This document shows, piece after piece, positions 1 through 6,626 of a DNA stretch of 9,084 nucleotides. The first letter of the stretch is position 1. Each line of letters starts with the position of its first letter. Below the pieces are notes generated by a model, which searched no databases, was not told the origin of the DNA, and saw only the letters and a list, made by a program, of their open reading frames with translations. The translations under genes and the position numbers were made by a program. The DNA comes from an uncultured Ruminococcus sp. (GTDB taxonomy: Bacteria > Bacillota > Clostridia > Oscillospirales > Ruminococcaceae), in the NCBI GenBank assembly GCA_902783235.1, contig CACZQG010000068.1, forward strand, positions 1-9,084, given 5' to 3'.

Positions 1-2
1 AT

Positions 3-125
3 TTGGTGAAATGCTGGCATATTTCAAGCCTTTCCGACGCAGAAGTTCAGTATTTAGACAAGCAGAAAATTCAAGATTTAGTTTGGGGATCAATAATATA
101 TTATTTTGGAGCGTGTCCCATATGA
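3..125 (+). CDS. 3' end of an unidentified protein gene (partial)
   Basis: An open frame enters from the left edge and runs for 40 codons to a TGA at 123-125. The encoded tail contains SSLSDAEVQYLDKQKIQDL and ends YYFGACPI. This is a plausible globular C-terminus with a charged helix followed by an aromatic segment, but I do not recognise the family. The main support for a real gene is its junction: the stop overlaps the ATG of the methyltransferase as ATGA (122-125), a common arrangement for translationally coupled genes. The competing reading, a methyltransferase start at 11, would use a different frame through the same bases. Identity, full length and function are unknown because the gene begins outside the window. 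Confidence 0.6.
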   Translation: MVKCWHISSLSDAEVQYLDKQKIQDLVWGSIIYYFGACPI

Positions 126-772
126 TAAGTAAACAGTATAAACAATTATCCATAAAGGAATTTACCCAAGCGGCTGCAATATATGAATCGGATCATGCAG
201 GCGTATACAATATGTGTAAAAAGGATTACCCCGATGTTCTGGCGGAGCTGGAAAGGGAGCCTTTTGAAAATCTGCTGGATTGCGGCTGCGGTACTGAACC
301 AATGCTGACCCTCCTGCACAAAAAGTATCCCAATAAAAGATACACGGGCATCGATCTGACACCCAAAATGATTCAGGTTGCAAAGGCAAAAAAGATGAAA
401 GGGGTAAAGCTTGTAGTAGGTGACTGTGAGAAGCTGCCCTTCGATGATTGCTCCTTTGATGTAGTTATATGCTGTCAGAGCTTCCACCATTATCCCAATG
501 TACAGGATTTCTTTAACAGCGTATACCGTGTTCTCAGACCCGGCGGAAGACTCATCCTACGTGATATGACCATGAAAACTGCACTTGTTCGCTGGATTTG
601 CAACAATATTGAATTACCACTTGCAAACCGGTTGGCTAAAAAAGGTGATGTACGCATATACGGCAAAAAAGATATAGACAGACTGTGCAAAAATGCAGGT
701 CTCCAAATGAAACTATTTGAAAAGCGTGGATTTTGTCGTTTACACTGCGTGGCAAAAAAGCCCAGGTCGTGA
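122..772 (+). CDS. Class I SAM-dependent methyltransferase (UbiE/Methyltransf_11-like)
   Basis: Predicted 216-residue cytoplasmic methyltransferase that transfers a methyl group from S-adenosylmethionine; the substrate is unknown. Motif I is LLDCGCGTEPML (about residues 51-62), followed by the acidic ribose-binding loop GIDLTPKMI (76-84), GDCEKLPF (100-107) for adenine contact, the FDVVICCQSFHHYP strand and loop (112-125) and VLRPGGRLILRD (137-148). This is the normal order of a Rossmann-fold class I enzyme of ordinary length. Motif I carries Glu where a Gly is usual after GCGT. I chose the ATG at 122 over the upstream in-frame ATG at 11 because it overlaps the TGA of the preceding frame (ATGA), has GGAG at 108-111, and the extra 37 residues are arginine/serine-rich and unlike the family. 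It ends just before a shared terminator and is convergent with the acyl-transfer operon, so it probably belongs with the gene to its left. Confidence 0.85.
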   Translation: MISKQYKQLSIKEFTQAAAIYESDHAGVYNMCKKDYPDVLAELEREPFENLLDCGCGTEPMLTLLHKKYPNKRYTGIDLTPKMIQVAKAKKMKGVKLVVGDCEKLPFDDCSFDVVICCQSFHHYPNVQDFFNSVYRVLRPGGRLILRDMTMKTALVRWICNNIELPLANRLAKKGDVRIYGKKDIDRLCKNAGLQMKLFEKRGFCRLHCVAKKPRS

Positions 773-781
773 TAATTTAAA

Positions 782-831
782 AAAATGAGAAGGTCGCTTC
801 CCTCAAACGAAAAGCGACCTTTGTTCATTTT
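782..831. terminator. Bidirectional intrinsic terminator between convergent genes
   Basis: A perfect 10-bp stem pairs 790-799 (AAGGTCGCTT) with 812-821 (AAGCGACCTT) around a 12-base loop. An outer 7-bp A/T-rich stem pairs 782-788 (AAAATGA) with 825-831 (TCATTTT). On the + strand the core stem is followed by TTTGTTCATTTT. On the - strand it is followed by TTCTCATTTTTTT. It therefore can end both the methyltransferase transcript and the four-gene operon from the right. The ACP stop codon (825-827) lies inside the outer arm. Confidence 0.85.
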
Positions 832-1061
832 CCTCTTTCACAAATTATATCCAGCATCTCTCCAACATTTTTCATACCGGATACCTCTTTCATGGTAAAA
901 CGCATACCAAATTCCTTTTCCACTGCGGCAATAAGATTGATATGCTCAAGACTATCCCAGTCTTCAATATCTGCTGCTGTAGTGTTTTCCGAAATAACAA
1001 TGCGGTCGTCATCAAATACATCTCTGAATACGTTTTCCAGTCTGTTCATAACGTTTCCCAT
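825..1061 (-). CDS. Acyl carrier protein, operon-dedicated
   Basis: A 78-residue acidic protein of standard ACP length. The phosphopantetheine attachment motif is DWDSLEHINLI, with Ser37 as the predicted modified residue; the flanking DSLEHINL helix is typical of DltC-like and FkbH-partner carrier proteins. It would hold an acyl group as a thioester in the cytoplasm. It is the last gene of the operon and starts 2 bases after the fkbH-like stop. Its AAGGAG site (1070-1075) lies within the last codons of that gene, so translation of the two is probably coupled and they probably act as a pair. A second in-frame ATG at 1049 is possible, but the spacing (8 bases) favours 1061. The position next to an FkbH protein and an MBOAT, with no fatty-acid or polyketide genes here, argues for a dedicated carrier rather than the housekeeping AcpP. 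Confidence 0.9.
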   Translation of the reverse strand: MGNVMNRLENVFRDVFDDDRIVISENTTAADIEDWDSLEHINLIAAVEKEFGMRFTMKEVSGMKNVGEMLDIICERGK

Positions 1062-1063
1062 TT

Positions 1064-2845
1064 TCAGCTCTCCTTTATGTCTATAAAATATTTAAGCTTT
1101 TGCCTGCCTTGTAAGCAAAGTCTCCAATGACTGTCACCATTCGGCTCCTCTAGGACTTTCTCAAAGACCATATCCCTGTAAAGCTCTTTTACCATTGAGT
1201 TTTTGGGAGTCTTGTAATAATGTCCTTTGACCTCCTTAACACCTCTCACGGAAGCTTGTTCAAGAAGTCTGTCCATCATGGCATATTCCATGCCACGTCT
1301 CAAAACACGGCAGCTCATAAGCCACAGCTCTATATCCATAGCATCGCCGTCTACCCTGCCTATCATGACAGAAACTATCCCATAGCTGCCGAATTTATCC
1401 TCCAGTCTTCCGCAAAGGGTAATACAGTTCTCATCCGCAGAAGCCGCCTCTATCTCACCCTGAGTATATCTTCTGGTAGTAAGATTAAACTGATTGCTTT
1501 TATTGGTGAGCTGAGTAACTCTTGGTATATCAGCAGGCTCAAAGCCATGTATCACGGCTCTCATTTCAAGGCTTTCAAGATAATCCTCATAGCTGTCAAA
1601 GCGTTTGGAGGTCTCACGGCGCTGCTTATCAGCCATATACATATCATTTCGCTCCAGGTCATCGTGAGATAAAGCAGTCACTTCAAAATAGCCGTTCCTA
1701 TCCACAGTTCTTATATATTCGTGGATATTGTCAAGGCACGGAGCTGATGCACCTGTCTGAGCTGTTACTATTTCACGCTCCGCAGGATTATCATCCAGGA
1801 ACACAAAGCTTTCAGGCAATAGATTCAATTCCCCTGCTGCTTCCTCCAGATTTATGCTTTTAGGCTCCCAGTTTGCCTTTATCACAGCAAAGTCATCGGG
1901 TTTGACAGCAACATCCGGACTTTCCAGACCTGCCAGTGCATTTTCATGATCGTTTTTGGAGTTTACCCCCAATACGATCCCTATCTGCTTATGCTGTCTG
2001 ATATACTCCTGAAACTCCGAAAAGCACTCCCCTGCTGCTGTTTCTTGTCCTGTTTCTATCCCCTCAACACCGTCATCGCCTACGACCCCGCCCCAAAGGG
2101 TATTGTCAAGATCGGTCATCAGCACCTTTTTATTCCTGCCGAATATAGATTTTATAATATTGGCGATATTAAGACTAAGCTCCGGAATGCATTCCGGGGA
2201 AAGAGCATATTTATACATATACCAGTAAGAGGGGTCAGCCCATTTTTCCAATCCATACTGAGCAGATATATAGTTTATATCATTGATATAAAAGCTTTCA
2301 TGGGAAGATGCATATTCATAAAACCGCATATTCAGTTTAGTAATGAAATTTCCGAATCCGTGGTGATCCCATATATCACGGTTGCCCAATACCCTGTAAA
2401 GAGGCATATCAAAATTATTCTGTATAATGGGGCAGTTATATTTTTCTCTCAGACTTTCCCATAATGTCTCAAAACGACGATATTCCTCAGACAGCATATC
2501 CTCAGCTTGCTTACAGTCCACAGTCATATCAAATACATAAGAGCGTATATTTCTGTTGGTAGTGTGTATAAGGATAATATCAGGAGCAAATTTATTCAGA
2601 TGCGGATTATCAAATACCCCATCCTCCCAGAATTTATTGTACTCAGACTTATAAAACTCACACTCAATACCCATATCCAGCAGGAATATCTCTGTCATTT
2701 TGATAATATCATCAGCAGTAGAACCGCAAAGAAAAGCTATTTTCTTTTTGAAGCGAGTTCTGCCGTCATTCAAAAGAAGCCGTCGAAGCTTCTTTTTATT
2801 TTTCATAAGCTCACTGCTGTCAAAGGGGTATGTCAATTCCTTCAT
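1064..2845 (-). CDS. FkbH-like HAD-IIIC protein (putative acyl-ACP loading enzyme)
   Basis: A 593-residue cytoplasmic protein with the three-part FkbH layout. Residues 30-230 form an N-terminal alpha/beta region. The HAD-IIIC core follows, with DLDNTLWGGVVGDDG (245-259; nucleophile-type Asp245 and Asp247), GVNSKND (293-299) and VFLDDNPAERE (348-358). The C-terminus is GNAT-like, with the family signatures LTNKSNQFNLTTRRYT (446-461), DKFGSYGIVSV (483-493), LMSCRVLRRGME (509-520) and TPKNSMVKELY (546-556). Characterised relatives dephosphorylate 1,3-bisphosphoglycerate and load glyceryl onto an ACP; using that substrate here is inference. The ATG at 2845 is preferred because AAAGGA (2855-2860) sits 9 bases upstream, across the stop of the preceding gene. 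A longer in-frame start at 2908 would overlap that gene by 50 bases. The ACP encoded 2 bases downstream is the obvious partner. Confidence 0.9.
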   Translation of the reverse strand: MKELTYPFDSSELMKNKKKLRRLLLNDGRTRFKKKIAFLCGSTADDIIKMTEIFLLDMGIECEFYKSEYNKFWEDGVFDNPHLNKFAPDIILIHTTNRNIRSYVFDMTVDCKQAEDMLSEEYRRFETLWESLREKYNCPIIQNNFDMPLYRVLGNRDIWDHHGFGNFITKLNMRFYEYASSHESFYINDINYISAQYGLEKWADPSYWYMYKYALSPECIPELSLNIANIIKSIFGRNKKVLMTDLDNTLWGGVVGDDGVEGIETGQETAAGECFSEFQEYIRQHKQIGIVLGVNSKNDHENALAGLESPDVAVKPDDFAVIKANWEPKSINLEEAAGELNLLPESFVFLDDNPAEREIVTAQTGASAPCLDNIHEYIRTVDRNGYFEVTALSHDDLERNDMYMADKQRRETSKRFDSYEDYLESLEMRAVIHGFEPADIPRVTQLTNKSNQFNLTTRRYTQGEIEAASADENCITLCGRLEDKFGSYGIVSVMIGRVDGDAMDIELWLMSCRVLRRGMEYAMMDRLLEQASVRGVKEVKGHYYKTPKNSMVKELYRDMVFEKVLEEPNGDSHWRLCLQGRQKLKYFIDIKES

Positions 2846-2858
2846 CTGTCCACATCCT

Positions 2859-4334
2859 TTACTGTGTTCTGAGTATTTCAATATTTTCAAAATTATCCCC
2901 TGTAGCACTAAAGGTATTCATAGTAAAGAGGAGATCGGTGATCCTCCATTTTTTAAACTGCTCCACAGCATTAACATCAAAATACCTCATATCAACAACA
3001 TATATTTCCTCAAAGGAACTGGTGAGCCATGGGATCAGAGCATTTCCGTAGCTGTCCTTAACAACTGCCAGCTTTCTGCCGTTTTTAACATCTGTCTTTA
3101 TATCCAGTACCGTATCATCTGTTCCGATAAATACACAGTACCAGCTGCCTGTTTCAATATTGTCTATATCCAGCACAAGACTTCCCTGTCCCTGATCCTC
3201 CATATAGGAGTTATATACCTCTGTAGTATAATTAGCTTTTGGGATATAGTAGGTAAATTCCTCCGGGTTATCCTTCAGGTCGCTGTCTCCGGTAAATCCA
3301 TACAGTGTACCCACATATCCCTGTCTTGTTTCCTTATCATACTTGCTTATATCAGCAAAGGGAACTCCTGCTGTTTTTGCAAATTCCTCCGCTGCATAGT
3401 AAGCTCCAAGATGTGACCAGTGGTGATCGGTATTCTGGTATATTTTCTCATCAGTATGCGGATCCAATGCACTCAGTACATCTACAGGGGTAACATCCTT
3501 GAGAAAATTATTAATATGATCGATATTGTCCGATTCACTTGCGGTCATATCCGAATACTTTGTGGGGAGATAGAATGACACCGGCGTGGGGCACACCATT
3601 GAATACACATTAACATCCGGCAGATCCTCCTTGTAGGCATTAACATACTCTGCATATTTCTCACCATTGGAAAAGCTGCCTCCGTAAAGCATTATACCTC
3701 TGTTCTTATATACCAGTATATTATTGCTTATCTCGCCATTTATATTCGGATCCTCAAGAGCCTTATTCTTCTTTCGCTGCTTTTTAGCAGCAGTGGTGAC
3801 CGACACAGTTGTTTCAGCTGTCCCTTCGGATGTTGGTGCAGCCGTAACGGATTCCTTGTTTTTATCAGTGCCTTTATCCTTATCCGCTTCTGTGGCATCG
3901 GAGTTGTTCAACTCAGCAAGACTTTCTTCAGACTCGGTCTCCTCCTGCTTATTGGGAGTAGGGATCTTTCCGTGAAGCTTTACCGAATCCTCCGAGCTGC
4001 TTCCGAACATTCCCCTTACCTTTGCAACATAATCCTTAAAGGCCTCACGTCCGGGAATAGTATCGGTATACCAGGTGTCTATACCTGCGGTGAACTCTCC
4101 CGAAAAAAGAGAGCTTAAAGACAGATCGGGAAAGGTGGCAAGCATCCTGTTTTCCGTCTGTGACATTTCCGGGCGGTCTATGAGTATAAAGCAAGCCCCT
4201 GCACACAGCATCACTGCTGCGGTAAGCACTATACCTATAACAGATATGCGCTCCTGATTACGCTGTATTCGCTGCTCTCTTTTTTTACGCAGCATCTCAC
4301 GGCGTTCTGCTTCATTGGATGCCTGATCTGACAC
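2859..4334 (-). CDS. Membrane-anchored DHHW-family protein (AlgX/AlgJ/DltD-like SGNH transferase)
   Basis: A 491-residue protein with a basic cytoplasmic start (1-30), one membrane segment (31-53) and an extracytoplasmic body. After the membrane comes the family's ENRMLATFP motif (61-69) and a DTWYTDTIPGREAFKDY segment (86-102). Residues 120-198 are a low-complexity linker rich in Ser, Thr, Glu, Asp and Lys. The catalytic part has TDHHWSHLGAYYAAEEF (302-318) and KDSYGNALIPWL (426-437). By analogy with alginate acetylation proteins, Asp303, His305 and Ser428 are the likely triad. The predicted role is to accept an acyl group from the MBOAT and pass it to a surface polymer. It starts with GTG, supported by AAGGAG at 4343-4348 with 8-base spacing; that site begins right after the MBOAT stop, 14 bases away. 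The acceptor polymer is not evident. Confidence in the family is high; the transferase role is inferred. Confidence 0.88.
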   Translation of the reverse strand: MSDQASNEAERREMLRKKREQRIQRNQERISVIGIVLTAAVMLCAGACFILIDRPEMSQTENRMLATFPDLSLSSLFSGEFTAGIDTWYTDTIPGREAFKDYVAKVRGMFGSSSEDSVKLHGKIPTPNKQEETESEESLAELNNSDATEADKDKGTDKNKESVTAAPTSEGTAETTVSVTTAAKKQRKKNKALEDPNINGEISNNILVYKNRGIMLYGGSFSNGEKYAEYVNAYKEDLPDVNVYSMVCPTPVSFYLPTKYSDMTASESDNIDHINNFLKDVTPVDVLSALDPHTDEKIYQNTDHHWSHLGAYYAAEEFAKTAGVPFADISKYDKETRQGYVGTLYGFTGDSDLKDNPEEFTYYIPKANYTTEVYNSYMEDQGQGSLVLDIDNIETGSWYCVFIGTDDTVLDIKTDVKNGRKLAVVKDSYGNALIPWLTSSFEEIYVVDMRYFDVNAVEQFKKWRITDLLFTMNTFSATGDNFENIEILRTQ

Positions 4335-4348
4335 TTATATCTCTCCTT

Positions 4349-5755
4349 TTAAAATCTGAAATACAGGAATGGGTTATTGGTGGCATCTGTCAGCATCACC
4401 GTGCTGAGCATAAACAGCCCGATCACCACAGGTATAGCCGATAAAGACACCAGATATTTAAGTCCTCCCCTGCCCTTCTCTGAAATATCTGCCAATATCT
4501 TTCCTACCGGCAGACAGCATATAATGGCAATAAGCAGCAGGTATATATTGTTGGATACAGACAGAGTAGTAAAATCATCTATTATACTGTTTCCGTTGAA
4601 GCCCACAAGATTCTTAAAGAAATCCCCCAGCTTTCCTATATCCTCAAAATAGAATATACCAAAACCGATTATCAGCACCGGCTTGTTATAACAATGCCGT
4701 ATCCAGGTCGGGATCTCTCTGATGGTCTTCTTTCCCAGCAGCTGTTCAAACAGTATAAAGCTGCCGAAATACAGTCCCCATATGATATAGTTCCATGCTG
4801 CACCGTGCCACAGTCCGGTACAAAACCACACAAGGAACAAACCGCCATACTTACGCCTTTTTCCAAATATGGGAACATACAGCAGATAGTCACGGAAAAA
4901 TGAACCCAGTGAGATATGCCACCGCTGCCAGAACTCGGTTATATCCTTGCATATAAAGGGATCCTTAAAGTTTTCATCAAAATGGAAGCCGAAAATACGT
5001 CCCATACCGATTGCCATATCCGAATATCCGGAAAAATCAAAATACACCTGCATAGCATATACCGCTGCGGCATACCATGTACCCAGTATGGAAAGCTCCG
5101 ACACATCTCCGCCAAAAAACGAGTTGGTTATAATACTCAGACTGTTTGCCAGAACTGCTTTTTTAGTCAGTCCCACTGCCACTCTTATAATACCATGCCA
5201 TACGTCCACAGCAGTAGTACTGCGGTTGGCTATCTCCCCCTCAATAGTGCTGTATCGAACGATAGGTCCTGCCACCAGCTGGGGGAAGAAGGATACATAC
5301 ATAAAGAAATGGCTGAATCTTTTAAGGGGCGTGATCTTTTCCCAATAGCAGTCTATAACATATGAGACCATCTGGAATGTGTAAAAGCTGATGCCGATAG
5401 GAAGCTTCACATCAGGTACGGGTAATGTCACCGGAAGAAATGTATTCAGATTTTCAGCGATAAATCCACTGTATTTGAATACTCCCAGCATACCCAGATC
5501 TGTTACTATAGCCAGTATGACAGCTGCCTTTGCGCCTTTACCGCCCTTATGCTTTTCAATAGTTTTGGACAGTATAAAGTTAATTACTGCTTCCAGAATA
5601 AACAGCCAGATAAACACAGGCTCTCCCCATGCGTAAAAAATCAGGGAAAAAATGATCAGGACTGTATTTTTTGAGTGCATATTCTTGGAAGTAGAATATA
5701 TCAGCAGGCACAAAGGCAGAAAAACATACAGAAAAAACAGGCTTGAAAATACCAT
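4349..5755 (-). CDS. MBOAT-family membrane O-acyltransferase (AlgI/DltB-like)
   Basis: A 468-residue multi-pass membrane protein. It opens with the classic MVFSSLFFLYVFLPL and has the AlgI-type landmarks IGISFYTFQMVSYVID (120-135), FFPQLVAGPI (156-165), QVYFDFSGYSDMAIG (236-250), EFWQRWHISLGSFFRDYL (274-291) and GLWHGAAWNYIIWG (314-327). His317 in the last motif is the expected catalytic residue and His280 is also conserved in the family. It should take an acyl group from a cytoplasmic carrier thioester and deliver it to the outside. The protein ends NNPFLYFRF; the last six residues, with Tyr465, resemble the acyl-shuttle motif fused to many prokaryotic MBOATs. Start 5755 was chosen because GGAG (5764-5767) lies 8 bases upstream and the family starts here; an in-frame start at 5800 would add 15 unlike residues read through a hairpin. 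It is the first gene of the operon. Confidence 0.93.
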   Translation of the reverse strand: MVFSSLFFLYVFLPLCLLIYSTSKNMHSKNTVLIIFSLIFYAWGEPVFIWLFILEAVINFILSKTIEKHKGGKGAKAAVILAIVTDLGMLGVFKYSGFIAENLNTFLPVTLPVPDVKLPIGISFYTFQMVSYVIDCYWEKITPLKRFSHFFMYVSFFPQLVAGPIVRYSTIEGEIANRSTTAVDVWHGIIRVAVGLTKKAVLANSLSIITNSFFGGDVSELSILGTWYAAAVYAMQVYFDFSGYSDMAIGMGRIFGFHFDENFKDPFICKDITEFWQRWHISLGSFFRDYLLYVPIFGKRRKYGGLFLVWFCTGLWHGAAWNYIIWGLYFGSFILFEQLLGKKTIREIPTWIRHCYNKPVLIIGFGIFYFEDIGKLGDFFKNLVGFNGNSIIDDFTTLSVSNNIYLLLIAIICCLPVGKILADISEKGRGGLKYLVSLSAIPVVIGLFMLSTVMLTDATNNPFLYFRF

Positions 5756-5763
5756 TCTTTCAT

Positions 5764-5767
5764 CTCC
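5764..5767 (-). promoter_or_regulatory. Ribosome binding site deciding the MBOAT start
   Basis: GGAG on the - strand, 8 bases before the ATG at 5755. It rules out the longer in-frame start at 5800, which has no comparable site. A 5-bp GGGGC/GCCCC hairpin ends 11 bases upstream (5779-5791) and could affect access to this site. Confidence 0.7.
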
Positions 5768-5778
5768 GTATTCAATAA

Positions 5779-5867
5779 GGGGCATCGCCCCGTCATTCAA
5801 CGACTGCCCACCGGTAAGTGGGTCATAAGCCGTGAGCTATATGATCGCTGTACCCTTATGCATAAGG
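5779..5867. repeat. Cluster of small inverted repeats in the MBOAT leader
   Basis: Four adjacent palindromic elements: GGGGC-ATC-GCCCC (5779-5791), CCCAC with a 6-base loop and GTGGG (5807-5822), AGCTAT-ATG-ATCGCT with one mismatch (5835-5849), and the perfect 14-base palindrome CCTTATGCATAAGG (5854-5867). No reading frame here looks coding. The cluster may be a structured leader of the MBOAT operon, an operator, or the remains of a genome-wide intergenic repeat; the sequence alone does not decide. Confidence 0.45.
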
Positions 5868-5902
5868 ATCAACCTTTAAAGCGAACATATATTTTTTGCA
5901 GG

Positions 5903-5944
5903 CAGTATTCAGGCAAAACCGCTAAAGGCTTTGCCTGAATACTG
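5903..5944. repeat. Perfect 15-bp inverted repeat downstream of pyrE
   Basis: CAGTATTCAGGCAAA (5903-5917) and TTTGCCTGAATACTG (5930-5944) are exact reverse complements around a 12-base spacer. The element begins 14 bases after the pyrE stop. On the - strand the stem is followed by CCTGCAAAAAATATATG, with no T-run, so it is not a standard intrinsic terminator. It could protect or loosely end the pyrE mRNA or act as an operator. A weak promoter-like pair (TTGCCT at 5911-5916 and AATATA at 5888-5893, 17 bases apart) overlaps its inner arm on the - strand and would point into the MBOAT operon. That promoter reading is weak. Confidence 0.6.
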
Positions 5945-5958
5945 TAATTATGCGAATA

Positions 5959-6609
5959 TCAGACTCCGTATGTGCTTCTGTATTCCAGCATCTTGTCAAG
6001 ATATTCCTTACCGGGGATAACATCATTTTTTATGGCTTCAATAATATCCTCCATTGTAACAATGGAAAATACATTAATATCAAAATCTCTTTTTACCTCC
6101 TGAACAGCAGAAAGCTCCCCCTTACCCTTTTCCATTCTGTCAACGGAGATTATAAGGGCAGTGATGTCCACATCTGCCTGCTCCTTCAAAAGAGGCAGAA
6201 CAGTTCTTATGGCAGTGCCCGCAGTTATAACATCCTCGATTATTGCCACCTTTTCGCCGTCCTTCATTTTTCTGCCGACGATAACGCCGCCTTCACCGTG
6301 ATCCTTTGCTTCCTTTCTGTCAAAGGCATAGTTTACATCCATGCCGTATTTATTGAACAATGCGATACTGCAGGCAGTTGCAAGTGGGATGCCCTTGTAA
6401 GCAGGACCGAAAAGTGTATCGGCTTCAACTCCGTTTTCCTTGATGCACTGAGCGTAATACTCTCCCAGTCGTGCAAGCTGCGCACCTGTGTTGTAGTTGC
6501 CTGTATTTACAAAGTAGGGAGCTTTTCTGCCGCTTTTGAGAGTAAAGTCTCCGAAAGTAAGCACGCCGCTCTCAACCATAAATTTAATAAAGCTTTCTTT
6601 GTAGTTCAT
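5959..6609 (-). CDS. pyrE: Orotate phosphoribosyltransferase
   Basis: A 216-residue cytoplasmic enzyme that joins orotate and PRPP to give orotidine 5'-phosphate in de novo pyrimidine synthesis. The PRPP-binding signature is VAIIEDVITAGTA (121-133). Other conserved parts are LKSGRKAPYFVNTG (24-37), FGPAYKGIPLA (67-77) and the catalytic loop DRKEAKDHGEGG (97-108), with Lys99, Lys102 and His104 in the expected places. Length is normal for the family. The ATG at 6609 has an excellent GGAGG (6618-6622) 8 bases upstream. An in-frame opening further upstream to 6795 is only an overlap with nadE. The gene starts 17 bases after nadE and is probably cotranscribed with it. No other pyr genes lie in the window, so it is separate from a classical pyrimidine operon here. 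Confidence 0.97.
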   Translation of the reverse strand: MNYKESFIKFMVESGVLTFGDFTLKSGRKAPYFVNTGNYNTGAQLARLGEYYAQCIKENGVEADTLFGPAYKGIPLATACSIALFNKYGMDVNYAFDRKEAKDHGEGGVIVGRKMKDGEKVAIIEDVITAGTAIRTVLPLLKEQADVDITALIISVDRMEKGKGELSAVQEVKRDFDINVFSIVTMEDIIEAIKNDVIPGKEYLDKMLEYRSTYGV

Positions 6610-6626
6610 TTCAATATCCTCCGTTT

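Noticed and set aside
825..1061. Housekeeping fatty-acid ACP (acpP)
   Set aside because: The sequence around the modified Ser (DWDSLEHINLI) and the operon context fit a dedicated carrier; no fab or pls genes are nearby.
2846..2908. N-terminal extension of the FkbH protein by 21 residues
   Set aside because: It would overlap the DHHW gene by 50 bases; the ATG at 2845 has a good ribosome site and sits 13 bases after the preceding stop.
2700..3416. 238-codon hydrophobic open frame on the + strand
   Set aside because: Antisense to the start of the FkbH gene and the catalytic half of the DHHW gene; the apparent hydrophobicity comes from the complement of charged codons.
825..5755. Polyketide or tetronate biosynthesis cluster suggested by the FkbH-ACP pair
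   Set aside because: No ketosynthase, NRPS or RkD-like ring-forming gene is present; the MBOAT and DHHW partners fit envelope acylation better.
5903..5944. Intrinsic terminator of the nadE-pyrE unit
   Set aside because: The stem is strong, but neither strand has a T-run directly after it, so I list it as an inverted repeat instead.
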